A program made the translations under genes and the position numbers. DNA of 32,670 nucleotides from SVTX01 sp045577415. GTDB lineage: Bacteria; Bacillota; Clostridia; Oscillospirales; CAG-272. The stretch covers positions 1 to 32,670 of the forward strand of contig JAZNII010000076.1 of NCBI GenBank assembly GCA_045577415.1, in the 5' to 3' direction. Numbering within the stretch: position 1 is the first letter of the stretch; the number at the start of each line of letters is the position of its first letter. Below are positions 13,539 to 21,498 of the stretch, in pieces. The notes under the pieces were generated by a model. That model was not told where the DNA came from. It saw only the letters and a list, made by a program, of their open reading frames with translations, and did no database searches.

Positions 13539-14696
13539 ATGGCAAAACGCAGACCGCAGGGTGACGGAACGATCCACAAGCGCAAGGACGGTCGATGGGA
13601 GGCTCGCCTCGTTATCGGTCATAAGAACGATGGCAGTCCGATGTACAAATCGGTCTTCGGCAAGACCCAGAAGGAAGCCTTAAAGCTCCTGCACACAGCT
13701 ATCGAAACTTATCGTGACGTAGATCTGACCGAAGAGTCACGCATGACGCTGGGCGAATGGCTCGACAAGTGGCTGGACGAGTATATGATATTCACAATCC
13801 GCGAAAGCACGCTGGAGTCCTACCGCAGTCTTGTCAAAAACCAGATCATGCCCTTCATAGGGAACAAGCCGCTGTCGGCTCTAACCACCTCCGAAATGCA
13901 GAAATTTTATAACAAGATCAAGCGCGAAGGTCGAGTCCGAGAGCATCCCATACACGGCAAAATGCTTGCCGACAGTATGGTCAGGGGCATCCACATGATG
14001 CTTCACGAAGCCCTTGATATGGCGGTCAAGGAGAGGCTGATCGTCAAAAATCCGACGGGCGGCACGACGGTTCCCAAGTGCAACTACGCCGAGAAGCAGG
14101 TGCTTGGGGACAGCCAGCTCGACACCTTCCTCGATGCGATCAAAGCCTATCCCGAGTGGACGGACTTCTTCTACGCCGAGGTTATGACGGGACTTCGCAA
14201 AGGTGAGATCTGCGGACTCAAGTGGAGTGACGTGGACATTGACGGCGGCAAGCTCCACGTGCAGAGAGCGGTGACAAGACAGAAGGGCGGCATCCGTATC
14301 GGTGAGACCAAGACCGACACCGGAATGCGAATCATCACGTTGCCGCCCAGCGTGCTGGACATGCTTCAGCGCAGGAAGCAAGAAGCTCTGAGCGAGTGGA
14401 TCTTCTACAAATTCACAAACCCGTGTGAGCCGATGCCGCCAGATGCCGCCTACCGAAAGCTGAAGGTGATACTGAAAAACGCGGAGCTTCCGCTGATTCG
14501 ATTCCACGATCTGCGCCACACCTTCGCAACCCACGCGACCGATGGCGGCGTGGATCCCAAGACCTTGTCGGGCATTCTCGGACATACCAACGCCAGCTTC
14601 ACGCTGGATACCTACACACACGTGACCACCGACATGCAGAAAAAAGCCTCGGCGGTGGTCGGAAACATGATGAAAAATATGAAGATTGGAGATTGA
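13539..14696 (+). CDS. Tyrosine integrase 1, 385 aa
   Basis: Site-specific recombinase of the Tn916/ICE type. An N-terminal arm-binding domain (residues 1-60: DGTIHKRKDGRWEARLVIGH) is followed by a SAM-like core-binding domain (about 65-165) and a catalytic domain. The active-site set is complete: R220 (TGLRKGE), the beta-hairpin Lys near 246-250, H323-x-x-R326 (FHDLRHTF), H349 (LGHT) and Y359 (DTYTH). AAAGGA lies before the ATG. The second integrase starts two bases after its stop, so the pair is one transcript. Probably responsible for insertion at the tRNA-Pro 3' end, alone or with its neighbour. Confidence 0.95.
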   Translation: MAKRRPQGDGTIHKRKDGRWEARLVIGHKNDGSPMYKSVFGKTQKEALKLLHTAIETYRDVDLTEESRMTLGEWLDKWLDEYMIFTIRESTLESYRSLVKNQIMPFIGNKPLSALTTSEMQKFYNKIKREGRVREHPIHGKMLADSMVRGIHMMLHEALDMAVKERLIVKNPTGGTTVPKCNYAEKQVLGDSQLDTFLDAIKAYPEWTDFFYAEVMTGLRKGEICGLKWSDVDIDGGKLHVQRAVTRQKGGIRIGETKTDTGMRIITLPPSVLDMLQRRKQEALSEWIFYKFTNPCEPMPPDAAYRKLKVILKNAELPLIRFHDLRHTFATHATDGGVDPKTLSGILGHTNASFTLDTYTHVTTDMQKKASAVVGNMMKNMKIGD

Positions 14697-14698
14697 AT

Positions 14699-16144
14699 AT
14701 GGCAAAGAGAAAATACGGTGACGGTTCTGTGTTTGAGCGCAAGGATGGTCGCTGGGAAGGTAGACTCGTTGTAGGATATAAGGAAAACGGCTACGCCAAG
14801 ACCAAGAGTGTGACCGCACCCACCAAGACCGAGTGTGAAGAAAGGCTCAAGAAGCTCCGCGAGGAAGTCGGGCGCAGAAGCGAGCGCATCAAGCCCGAAA
14901 TGCTGTTCGGGGATTGGATCGACTTCTGGTATCAGAATTTCTCCAAACCCAAACTCCGCCCGACTACACAGGCGTGCTATGAAGGGCGCATCTACACCCA
15001 CATCATCCCCCAGATCGGGCAGATTCCGCTGAACAAGCTCACGCAAAATGAGCTCCAGCAATTCTACGCAAGGCTCAAAAAGAGTGGACGGAAGAAGCAC
15101 GTGGAGAAGTTCGGCGAGGGCTTGTCAGATCGCATGGTGCGCTCCTGCCATACTACCTGTCGAACCGCGCTGGAAAAGGCGGTGACCGAGGGGCTGATCC
15201 GTATCAATCCTGCGGTCGGGTGCAAGCTCCCTCCGAAAAAAGCAAAAGAAATGCAGGTGCTGACACCTGCCGAAATCATCCGCTTCCTCACGCAAGCCAA
15301 GGAGGAAGGATATTACGAGATATTCCTTCTGGAATTGACCACTGGTATGCGCCGTGGCGAGATCATCGGACTGAAATGGCGTGACCTTGACCTCGCGACA
15401 GGCGAGCTTCATATTGCACGGCAGGTCATCCGAGTCAAGGGTGAAACAGTGATATCCCAGCCCAAGACCAAATCCTCGCTCCGCACGGTCATTCTCGCAC
15501 CCGATATGGTGGAGATCCTTGCCGAGTTGAAGCAGACGATCACAGGTGAGTGGATGTTCCCGTCACCCGTCAACGATGGACAACCGCGCAACCCCTGCGC
15601 CCTATATCATCGCTTCCAGACCATCCTTGAACGAGCCAACTGCAAGCGTGTCCGCTTCCACGATCTGCGCCATACCTTCGCCACCATGGCGATTGAGAAC
15701 GGTATGGATATCAAGACTCTGTCAGCCATGATAGGCCATGTCAGCGCGGAGACCACACTCAACATATATTCCCATATCACCGACACCATGCAACAGCAGG
15801 CAGCCGTGAGAATCGACCGAGAGATCGGCGGTACAGACGCACAGATGCCCGAATTCACGCAAAGCGTAGAGCCACCCAAGGCAAGTGAACCCACCCCCAC
15901 GGAAGCCACGCCTGAGAAGGAATTTGAGCCCTACAAGGGCAAGATACGCAAGAGTGGCACGGGATGCGTCACCATGATAAACGACCACCTCTACGAGGGG
16001 CGGTTCACACCGAGAGTCAACGGTAAACGCATATCCAAGAATGTCTATGCCAAGACACGAGAGGAATGCGAAGAAAAGCTCGCAGAGCTGATAAAGACGA
16101 CGAAAGCGGAAATCGCGGAGATGAAAAAGACAGCTAATGCCTAA
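14699..16144 (+). CDS. Tyrosine integrase 2 with extra C-terminal arm-type domain, 481 aa
   Basis: Starts at the ATG at 14699, two bases after integrase 1. Layout: N-terminal arm-binding domain (KYGDGSVFERKDGRWEGRLV), core-binding domain, and a catalytic domain with R218 (TGMRRGE), H321-x-x-R324 (FHDLRHTF), H347 (IGHV) and Y357 (NIYSH), all in order. After the usual end near residue 375 comes a Pro/Glu-rich linker and a second module (SGTGCVTMINDHLYEGRF ... KTREECEEKLAELI) that repeats the plan of the N-terminal arm-binding domain. Most integrases lack this tail. Two integrases in one operon suggest they act jointly or that each serves a different end; a duplication with divergence is the simpler origin. 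Confidence 0.95.
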   Translation: MAKRKYGDGSVFERKDGRWEGRLVVGYKENGYAKTKSVTAPTKTECEERLKKLREEVGRRSERIKPEMLFGDWIDFWYQNFSKPKLRPTTQACYEGRIYTHIIPQIGQIPLNKLTQNELQQFYARLKKSGRKKHVEKFGEGLSDRMVRSCHTTCRTALEKAVTEGLIRINPAVGCKLPPKKAKEMQVLTPAEIIRFLTQAKEEGYYEIFLLELTTGMRRGEIIGLKWRDLDLATGELHIARQVIRVKGETVISQPKTKSSLRTVILAPDMVEILAELKQTITGEWMFPSPVNDGQPRNPCALYHRFQTILERANCKRVRFHDLRHTFATMAIENGMDIKTLSAMIGHVSAETTLNIYSHITDTMQQQAAVRIDREIGGTDAQMPEFTQSVEPPKASEPTPTEATPEKEFEPYKGKIRKSGTGCVTMINDHLYEGRFTPRVNGKRISKNVYAKTREECEEKLAELIKTTKAEIAEMKKTANA

Positions 16145-16152
16145 ACAAAAGA

Positions 16153-16175
16153 AGGGCTGACCAATCGTCAGCCCT
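16153..16175. terminator. Bidirectional terminator between integrases and PIN module
   Basis: A 9-bp stem AGGGCTGAC / GTCAGCCCT with a 5-nt loop lies between convergent genes. The minus-strand side has the better T-rich tail (TCTTTTGTTT). Confidence 0.75.
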
Positions 16176-16207
16176 CAAAAATTGCGTCAGAGGAAACAAA
16201 GAAAAAC

Positions 16208-16666
16208 TCATACTTTATGTACAATGTTTTTTATGTCGTTTAACAATTCAGAGTATGTCATTACCTCATAATTGTTATTTTTCATTTTTCTACGCAGCTC
16301 GTTATCATCTGTTACCAAAATATATTCATGAGATATTGCATAACTTGCGATTAAAGCATCGTTGATATTGCTTCTTGTTGTTTTCAGAATCTTATTGAAT
16401 GCGTCTGTGTCACCTCCATATTTTGCTAAACCATATTTTACTTTTCCATAAATTGCAGGTGTAGTATATACAGTAGTAATTTTCAATATATCGATAAGGG
16501 AAAGTAAGGATTCTCTCCATTCTTTTTTAGAATTTGGGATTTTTTTGAGTTCATCATACTGTATGGAAATTATAAAATATTCATATTCGCCAAGAGATAG
16601 AAGCAGAAGGTCTTTGTCGAATATCATTTTGTCGAAAATATTGCAGTCAATTATTATTTTTTTCAT
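16208..16666 (-). CDS. PIN-domain protein (putative RNase), 152 aa
   Basis: The PIN fold is indicated by acidic residues at the expected places: IIIDCNIFDK (D7) at the N-terminus, YDELKKI in the middle, NINDALIASYA and LVTDDNELRRKM toward the end. This is the layout of Mg-dependent single-strand RNases used as toxins. It overlaps the upstream partner gene by 4 nt (ATGA). Codon use and base content are much more AT-rich than the integrases next door, suggesting separate acquisition. A toxin-like or defence role is likely, but the partner does not look like a classical small antitoxin. Confidence 0.78.
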   Translation of the reverse strand: MKKIIIDCNIFDKMIFDKDLLLLSLGEYEYFIISIQYDELKKIPNSKKEWRESLLSLIDILKITTVYTTPAIYGKVKYGLAKYGGDTDAFNKILKTTRSNINDALIASYAISHEYILVTDDNELRRKMKNNNYEVMTYSELLNDIKNIVHKV

Positions 16667-17556
16667 TTTTTGCTTTGAGAATAGAAGTCAAATCCTAAAC
16701 ATTCTTTTGCCTTTTTTAGCAACTGCTGGTAGTTTTCCGAGTTTGAAGTTTTCATTCTCCTATATCCTCCAAATGATTTTGGTGCAATATCTGGAAACTT
16801 TTCAAAAATTAAATCATAAAACTCCTTATCCAATGCAAGTTCTTCTTTTTCTGCCACTTCTTTATCAAACAATTTTCTTTGCTCTAATGTTCGTTCATCA
16901 ACAAATGGTCTGTTGCAATATTTGACAAAATTCCCGGTATAATTCCAAGCGGGTTCACTAATGTTATCGAGAACTGGATAAAGGGTAATAGCACAATATT
17001 TGTGTTCGGGGGATGGAGTAAGTAGATACTCTGGCAATTTAGGATATTTTTTGTTCTTGCCACTTATGCTAAAATATCTTTTAATATATTTTGCACATTC
17101 AGAACAGACAAAATAAGTTTCATTTGTTGAAACGATATCACAATCTCCGTAAATTTCCTTGTTTATGCGTTGAGCTTCTTTTTTTCGATCACTTTCCATG
17201 CTTTCAAACAGCTTGTTGATTTTCTGTTCTTCAATGCGCGCCGCATCGAATTGCCTATCTAATTTTAGATATTCCACTAATCTAAGATAATCTTTTTTTG
17301 GCCAAGAAAAGTTTGAATGGGGAAAAATTTCATTAGACTTTCTTAAACATGCAATTGCTAAATCCATTCTACCATTTCGCTTATGTTCTGTTGCTTTTTT
17401 CTGCAATATGTATTCAATATTGCCAGAAGGATCCCCCATGCCTTGTAACTGCTCATATTTTGGAATTTGTATTTGATTTATACCATCCAATGAATTCATA
17501 TCATATTGCGGACTGCCACTTTTGGATTTAAACAACTTCTTAAACAAATTCATCAT
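16663..17556 (-). CDS. Hypothetical protein partnered with the PIN protein, 297 aa
   Basis: The first of two ATGs (17556) has TTGGAG seven bases upstream. The N-terminus is a short basic amphipathic stretch (MMNLFKKLFKSKSG). A helical repeat-like region follows (NGRMDLAIACLRKSNEIFPH resembles one TPR unit; residues about 45-120), then a segment with a single Cys pair (VCSECAKYI) and a charged C-terminal half. No enzyme motif is recognised. It ends inside the start codon of the PIN gene, so the two are translationally coupled. It could neutralise, target or sense for the PIN protein (inference). AT-rich, like its partner. Confidence 0.72.
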   Translation of the reverse strand: MMNLFKKLFKSKSGSPQYDMNSLDGINQIQIPKYEQLQGMGDPSGNIEYILQKKATEHKRNGRMDLAIACLRKSNEIFPHSNFSWPKKDYLRLVEYLKLDRQFDAARIEEQKINKLFESMESDRKKEAQRINKEIYGDCDIVSTNETYFVCSECAKYIKRYFSISGKNKKYPKLPEYLLTPSPEHKYCAITLYPVLDNISEPAWNYTGNFVKYCNRPFVDERTLEQRKLFDKEVAEKEELALDKEFYDLIFEKFPDIAPKSFGGYRRMKTSNSENYQQLLKKAKECLGFDFYSQSKK

Positions 17557-17586
17557 AAAGTTACTCCAATTAGTGTATAAAAACTA

Positions 17587-17632
17587 AAGCCGCAGAATTA
17601 ACTCTGCGGCTTCGATTTGCGGTCAAAACCGC
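17587..17632 (-). terminator. Tandem hairpins after att copy 2
   Basis: Two stems lie just past the CCA end of att copy 2 on the minus strand: GCGGT-CAAA-ACCGC (17619-17632) and a 10-bp AAGCCGCAGA / TCTGCGGCTT (17587-17596 with 17603-17612), followed by TTTAGTTTTTATA. They would terminate a tRNA restored at this junction. Confidence 0.65.
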
Positions 17633-17637
17633 GATTT

Positions 17638-17686
17638 TGGTCGGAGTGACAGGATTCGAACCTGCGGCATCGACGTCCCAAACAAA
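17638..17686 (-). repeat. att copy 2: 3' half of tRNA-Pro(TGG), right end of island
   Basis: Identical over 49 bases to 97-145 and in the same orientation. The bases on the tRNA 5' side again fail to pair with the anticodon stem, so this too is a fragment. It marks the island's right junction and, because the tRNA is incomplete, probably the left junction of another element or remnant to the right. Confidence 0.88.
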
Positions 17687-17820
17687 TCTGCACCGATTTT
17701 TTCCTTGATTTACAAGGCTTTTCGGGGCTTTTGTGTCTGAAAACGATGCTTTCCGATGCTCTTGTAAGCACTGTTTCCACGTAGTCCAACTCTGTAGATG
17801 GTCAAAACTGTGGTCAACCA
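17687..17820. repeat. att-adjacent arm sequence, copy 2
   Basis: Diverged copy of 146-280, with matching blocks at the same distances from the core, including TGGTCA-N7-GTGGTCA at its far end (17809-17816). It supports a second related element starting here. No gene; the minus-strand frame through it is spurious. Confidence 0.6.
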
Positions 17821-17978
17821 CAAACCTCCTACAAATCACCGTCGCGGAAACCTCTGCCGTCACTCCTGCGAGATATCTTATTAACAGGAACATTATACCA
17901 TAATTTTTTGTCTTCGTCAATATATTTTTCCTCACCTTGGGAAATAATAACGGTGAATACAAAAAAACGGAGGTATAT

Positions 17979-18641
17979 ATGTTCAAACACGAAAAACAGT
18001 TATTTCATCCCGTGGAGGTCGAAAGACCAAATCCGCAGTATGCAGTTTTGCTTCAGGAACAGCTTGGTGGTGGAAATGGCGAATTGAAGGCGGCTATGCA
18101 GTATATGTCTCAAAGCTTCAGAATCAAAGATCCCGAAATCAAAGATTTGTTTCTTGATATTGCAGCCGAGGAGCTTGGGCATATGGAGATGGTAGCGCAG
18201 ACAATTAATCTACTAAATGGACACGACGTGGATGCAACAAAGGTGCAGGCAGGAGAGGTGCAGACGCATGTTTTGCTTGGACTCAATCCCGGACTCATCA
18301 ATTCCTCGGGATATTCTTGGACTGCAGATTATGTTACCGTTACGGGAGACCTTTGTGCTGATCTGCTCTCTAACATCGCATCGGAGCAAAGAGCAAAGGT
18401 CGTATATGAATATCTCTACCGTCAGATTGATGATAAGAAGGTTAGAGAAACCATTGATTTCCTTCTCAACCGTGAGGAAGCACACAATCAGATGTTCCGT
18501 GATGCCTTCAACAAGGTACAGGAAACAGGCTCAAACCGTGACTTCGGTACGACTAAAGCGGCGAAAATGTATTTCTCGCTCTCAAACCCCGGTCCCAATA
18601 CTTTTGCTAACAATGAAACCCATGCGCCTTCCTTTAAGTAA
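17979..18641 (+). CDS. Manganese catalase family protein (CotJC-like), 220 aa
   Basis: Di-manganese ferritin-like protein expected to break down hydrogen peroxide. The metal-binding helices are visible: LLQEQLGGGNGELKAAMQYM (first Glu pair), DIAAEELGHMEMV (ExxH), IASEQRAKVVYEYLY, and LLNREEAHNQMF (second ExxH). The length of 220 aa is that of the short CotJC-type class common in spore-forming Clostridia; the longer C-terminal extension of classical Mn-catalase is absent. The ATG at 17979 follows CGGAGG; the frame could start at 17937 but without a ribosome site. Transcribed alone with its own terminator. Localisation (cytosol or spore coat) cannot be told. Confidence 0.92.
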   Translation: MFKHEKQLFHPVEVERPNPQYAVLLQEQLGGGNGELKAAMQYMSQSFRIKDPEIKDLFLDIAAEELGHMEMVAQTINLLNGHDVDATKVQAGEVQTHVLLGLNPGLINSSGYSWTADYVTVTGDLCADLLSNIASEQRAKVVYEYLYRQIDDKKVRETIDFLLNREEAHNQMFRDAFNKVQETGSNRDFGTTKAAKMYFSLSNPGPNTFANNETHAPSFK

Positions 18642-18652
18642 ATATTTCAAAG

Positions 18653-18681
18653 TCACCGTCAAACAGTTTGGCGGTGATTTT
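18653..18681 (+). terminator. Terminator after the Mn-catalase gene
   Basis: An 11-bp stem TCACCGTCAAA / TTTGGCGGTGA (two G-U pairs) with a CAG loop is followed by TTTT. Confidence 0.85.
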
Positions 18682-18757
18682 ACATATCAAAATTTGCATC
18701 GCTGTAAGCAAAGAAAAGACCTTGCGAAAAAAGTTGGATTTATTTGGGAAAAAGTGC

Positions 18758-18786
18758 TGGACTTTCTCTCCCTTCTGTGGTATGTT
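18758..18786 (+). promoter_or_regulatory. Promoter of the second DUF6809 gene
   Basis: TGGACT (18758-18763), a 17-bp spacer ending CCTTCTGTGG, and TATGTT (18781-18786). The layout and the spacer's end match the promoter at 10905-10933. Confidence 0.55.
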
Positions 18787-18811
18787 GTTGTGCTAACAGG
18801 AGGTACAACAC

Positions 18812-19084
18812 ATGAAAAGTATGATAAAAGAGCTATGGCATGGAAACATCATTCCGCAAGAGGACAGCAGAAACAACTCAAAGGAGATGAAGGAGCTACT
18901 CGGATATATGGCAAGGCATCACGAGGACTTGGAAAAGACCTTCACCGACGAGCAAAAGGAGATATTTGAGAAGTTCCACGATTGTTGGGATGAGTACGTA
19001 AGCCTCGCCGAAGCAGCCATCTTCGAGTATGCTTTCCGCCTCGGAGCGAGGTTGGTGATGGAAACGCTACAAGATACTGAATAA
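18812..19084 (+). CDS. DUF6809 family protein, second copy, 90 aa
   Basis: Paralogue of 11207-11488. It has IKELWHGNIIPQED at the N-terminus, TFTDEQKEIFEKFHDCWDEY in the centre, and AIFEYAFRLGARLVMETL at the end. AGGAGG precedes the ATG. Unlike the first copy it has no upstream partner gene, though its promoter is of the same type. Function unknown. It converges on the histidine-kinase gene across a shared terminator. Confidence 0.9.
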   Translation: MKSMIKELWHGNIIPQEDSRNNSKEMKELLGYMARHHEDLEKTFTDEQKEIFEKFHDCWDEYVSLAEAAIFEYAFRLGARLVMETLQDTE

Positions 19085-19090
19085 AGCACG

Positions 19091-19118
19091 GCGGCAAGGA
19101 GCAAAAACTCCTTGCCGC
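19091..19118. terminator. Bidirectional terminator, DUF6809 / histidine kinase
   Basis: A perfect 11-bp stem GCGGCAAGGAG / CTCCTTGCCGC with a 6-nt A-rich loop lies between convergent genes, with AAAATTATT on one side. Confidence 0.88.
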
Positions 19119-19125
19119 AAAATTA

Positions 19126-20829
19126 TTATTTGCTGAAAACAACTGTAACGGTCGTACCGACACCGAATTCGCTTTCGATGGAAAGCTCTGCATCAGAGAT
19201 GGCGCAAATGTGCTTAACGATGGCAAGACCGAGTCCTGTGCCGCCGATACGCTTAGAGTGGGATTTGTCCACTCGGTAGAAGCGTTCGCAAAGGCGTGGC
19301 AGATGCTCTTTTTCAATACCGATACCCGTATCTTCGACCTTGAGGCAAACACCTGTATCCGTTTCGGTAATGGAAACCGTTACCGAGCCGCCCTCTTTGT
19401 TATACTTGATGGCATTGGAAACAAGATTCTCGACAAGCTCAAAAATCATTGTTTGATCGGCGCAGATCTTGGCAGAGCCAACGATGCTTGCGGTGATATT
19501 TCTGCTTTGTGCCTTCTCGGATAGTCCGTCGAGAACCTCTTTTGCGATATCCTCAAGAGCCACCTCGGAAAGCGCTCTTATAGGAGCCTCTCCGCTTTCA
19601 ATCTTGGAAAGCATCAGCATATCCGAAATCAGAGAGCCGAGTCTGAGGCATTCCTTATAAATCCGTCCAAGCTGTTTTTTGGAGGTATCGTCCATACCTT
19701 CCTTGTTCATCAGCACCTCAGCAAAGCCCTGCATAACCGTAATGGGCGTTTTGAGCTCGTGAGAAGCGTTGGCGAAGAAATCGCTCTTTTGCTTCTCAAT
19801 CAGCTTTTCCTTCGTAATATCCGTAACGATAATGATAGCGGAAATATCGTCGCAGATGACCTCGTTTGCTACTTTGGTAATGACTACCGACAGATGTTTA
19901 TCGTCATAAACACAGTTGAAAGCAAAGTCCTCTCCGAGATGCTCGGTGATCTGCTCGTAAACAGGCAGCTTTTCAATCAGGAAAACAAGATCTCTGCCAA
20001 TATCGTGCTGCGTTCCGTTAAACATTTCAAACGCACGCTTATTGGCAAATACGATACGTTTGGATTTATCAAGAGCGATAATGCTCTGCGATACGTTATC
20101 AAGTACAGCGTTAAGCTTGACTCTCTCACCGTCTGCAACACGAATATGACTATGAATGTTTGCATTCAGCTCATTTATCTGATTAAGAACTCCGAACAGC
20201 TCCGGCTCGCTCATATCTGTTTTGATCGGTGCATACTGTCCTTCGTTCAGGCTCTTTAAGCTATCGCCGATCTCCGTAACCTTGGATGAAACGTTACGGG
20301 ATATAAAGGTTGAGAGGACAAAGGAAAGAACGAGGGATACTGCAAGAACGAGAATAAGCAGCGGAATGATGGCGGTAAAGTAAGGTGTCACTTGGCTGCT
20401 TCTTACCGCAAGCCTGAGGATCACCTGTGTGCCGTCCGATAAGGCGGTCTTGGTTGCATAATAGGTCATATCGCACTTAAAGGTTTCCGAATATCTTTCC
20501 ACGGTATCGGGCTTGCCTTCAAGCGCGTTTTTGATTTCCTCACGGTCTGCGTGATTTTCGAGGGGTGCTTTGGTGTCGCTCTCGTAAAGAACGTTACCGC
20601 TCATATCGAAAATCGTAATACGAAGCTCGGGGTTATCCGAGTACTTATTAAAGACAGCAAAATCGCTCTGCTCGTTCATCAGCGTTGCGGCAAGCTCGGT
20701 TTCTTCCTTCAACCGTTCATTTACGATATTATTAGTATTCATATTAACCGCAATGATACCGAACACGAACATCAGAAGAACGCAGGCAAGCGTTGCGGCA
20801 AATGCCTTATAAAATATCTTCTTTTTCAT
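19126..20829 (-). CDS. phoR: PhoR-type sensor histidine kinase, 567 aa
   Basis: Membrane sensor kinase for phosphate starvation, by position and type. A first membrane helix (residues 9-29) and an extracytoplasmic domain to about 150 are followed by a second helix (IIPLLILVLAVSLVLSFVLS) and a HAMP-like linker. A PAS domain (VLDNVSQSIIALDKSKRIVF) leads to the dimerisation helix with the phospho-accepting H357 (NASHELKTPI). The catalytic ATPase domain has the N box (ELVENLVSNAIKYN), G1 (VEDTGIGI), F (ERFYRVDKSHS) and G2 (GGTGLGLAIVKH). It is the last gene of the operon, 3 nt after the response regulator, ending at the terminator at 19091. Confidence 0.93.
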   Translation of the reverse strand: MKKKIFYKAFAATLACVLLMFVFGIIAVNMNTNNIVNERLKEETELAATLMNEQSDFAVFNKYSDNPELRITIFDMSGNVLYESDTKAPLENHADREEIKNALEGKPDTVERYSETFKCDMTYYATKTALSDGTQVILRLAVRSSQVTPYFTAIIPLLILVLAVSLVLSFVLSTFISRNVSSKVTEIGDSLKSLNEGQYAPIKTDMSEPELFGVLNQINELNANIHSHIRVADGERVKLNAVLDNVSQSIIALDKSKRIVFANKRAFEMFNGTQHDIGRDLVFLIEKLPVYEQITEHLGEDFAFNCVYDDKHLSVVITKVANEVICDDISAIIIVTDITKEKLIEKQKSDFFANASHELKTPITVMQGFAEVLMNKEGMDDTSKKQLGRIYKECLRLGSLISDMLMLSKIESGEAPIRALSEVALEDIAKEVLDGLSEKAQSRNITASIVGSAKICADQTMIFELVENLVSNAIKYNKEGGSVTVSITETDTGVCLKVEDTGIGIEKEHLPRLCERFYRVDKSHSKRIGGTGLGLAIVKHICAISDAELSIESEFGVGTTVTVVFSK

Positions 20830-20832
20830 AAA

Positions 20833-21498
20833 TTATTGTCCCACAAAGCGATAACCGATACCGCGCACGGTAACGATCACATCGCCGCCTCCACATTCGG
20901 TGATCTTGTCGCGCAGCTGAGAGATATGTATATCAAGCGTTCTCGTTTCGCCCATATAACTCTCGCCCCAAACCTCACGGAAAAGCTCCTCGCGCTCGAT
21001 GGTTACGCCTGCACGTGCGATCAGCATTTTCAGCAGCTTGAATTCCTTCAAGGTAAGCCCGAGGTCGTGTCCTTCGTAAAAGATCTTATAAACGTTATTG
21101 TCAATGACAAAGCCCCTCTGGCTTGTCACATAAAGGTTCGCGCGGCGAATGTTAGTCTTGACACGGGCAATCAGCTCAAGCACCGAAAAGGGCTTGGTCA
21201 TATAATCGTCAGCACCCTTGTTCAGTCCTTTGACCGCGCTGATCTCGTCGGATTTTGCGCTCACGATAATGACGGGGATCTTCTCATCCATTTCTCTGAT
21301 CTTGGTGAGAATGGTGTATCCGTCCATATCGGGAAGCATGATATCGAGAATAATGAGGCTCGGGCGAGTTTTCGTAAATTCGCGGAAAAAATCTTTGCCG
21401 TTTTCAAACATTTTCGCAAGGAAAACACCTTCAAAAGCGCCTTCGTAAAGCTCGCGTATGCCTTCGTCGTCTTCAACTATATAAATGATCTCATCCAT
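20833..21498 (-). CDS. phoB: PhoB/PhoP-type response regulator, 221 aa
   Basis: OmpR-class regulator. The receiver domain has acidic residues E9-D10-D11, the phosphorylation site D52 (LIILDIMLPDMDG), a switch Ser (VSAKS) and a conserved Lys (YMTKPFS). The C-terminal winged helix (about 125-221) has LGLTLKEFKLLKMLIARAG and the recognition region TRTLDIHISQLRDKI. Its start codon overlaps the phoU stop by one base (TAATG). Through the paired kinase it should bind the Pho boxes at 25654-25693. The name phoB or phoP depends on taxonomy. Confidence 0.93.
   Translation of the reverse strand: MDEIIYIVEDDEGIRELYEGAFEGVFLAKMFENGKDFFREFTKTRPSLIILDIMLPDMDGYTILTKIREMDEKIPVIIVSAKSDEISAVKGLNKGADDYMTKPFSVLELIARVKTNIRRANLYVTSQRGFVIDNNVYKIFYEGHDLGLTLKEFKLLKMLIARAGVTIEREELFREVWGESYMGETRTLDIHISQLRDKITECGGGDVIVTVRGIGYRFVGQ

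Larger units (their letters stand above)
97..17686. mobile_element. Integrated genomic (defence) island, about 17.6 kb, between tRNA-Pro att repeats
   Basis: The region is bounded by identical 49-bp direct repeats of a tRNA-Pro 3' end. It contains two tyrosine integrases, an excisionase-like HTH protein, a LexA-type repressor and a ribbon-helix-helix protein. Cargo is a type I restriction-modification system, an AAA ATPase, small operons and a PIN-domain module. No relaxase, coupling protein, T4SS or phage structural gene is seen, so it is best called an integrative island or a mobilisable or degenerate element. Both att copies lack the tRNA 5' half, which fits an array in which the intact tRNA lies further right. 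Confidence 0.82.

Noticed and set aside
17570..17986. Minus-strand 138-aa frame similar to the one at 92-379
   Set aside because: Similarity arises from the repeated att core and arm DNA, not from a shared protein; same spurious tRNA-derived motif.
18217..18969. Plus-strand 250-aa frame across the catalase end and the second DUF6809 gene
   Set aside because: Overlaps two well-supported genes and their terminator and promoter in another frame.
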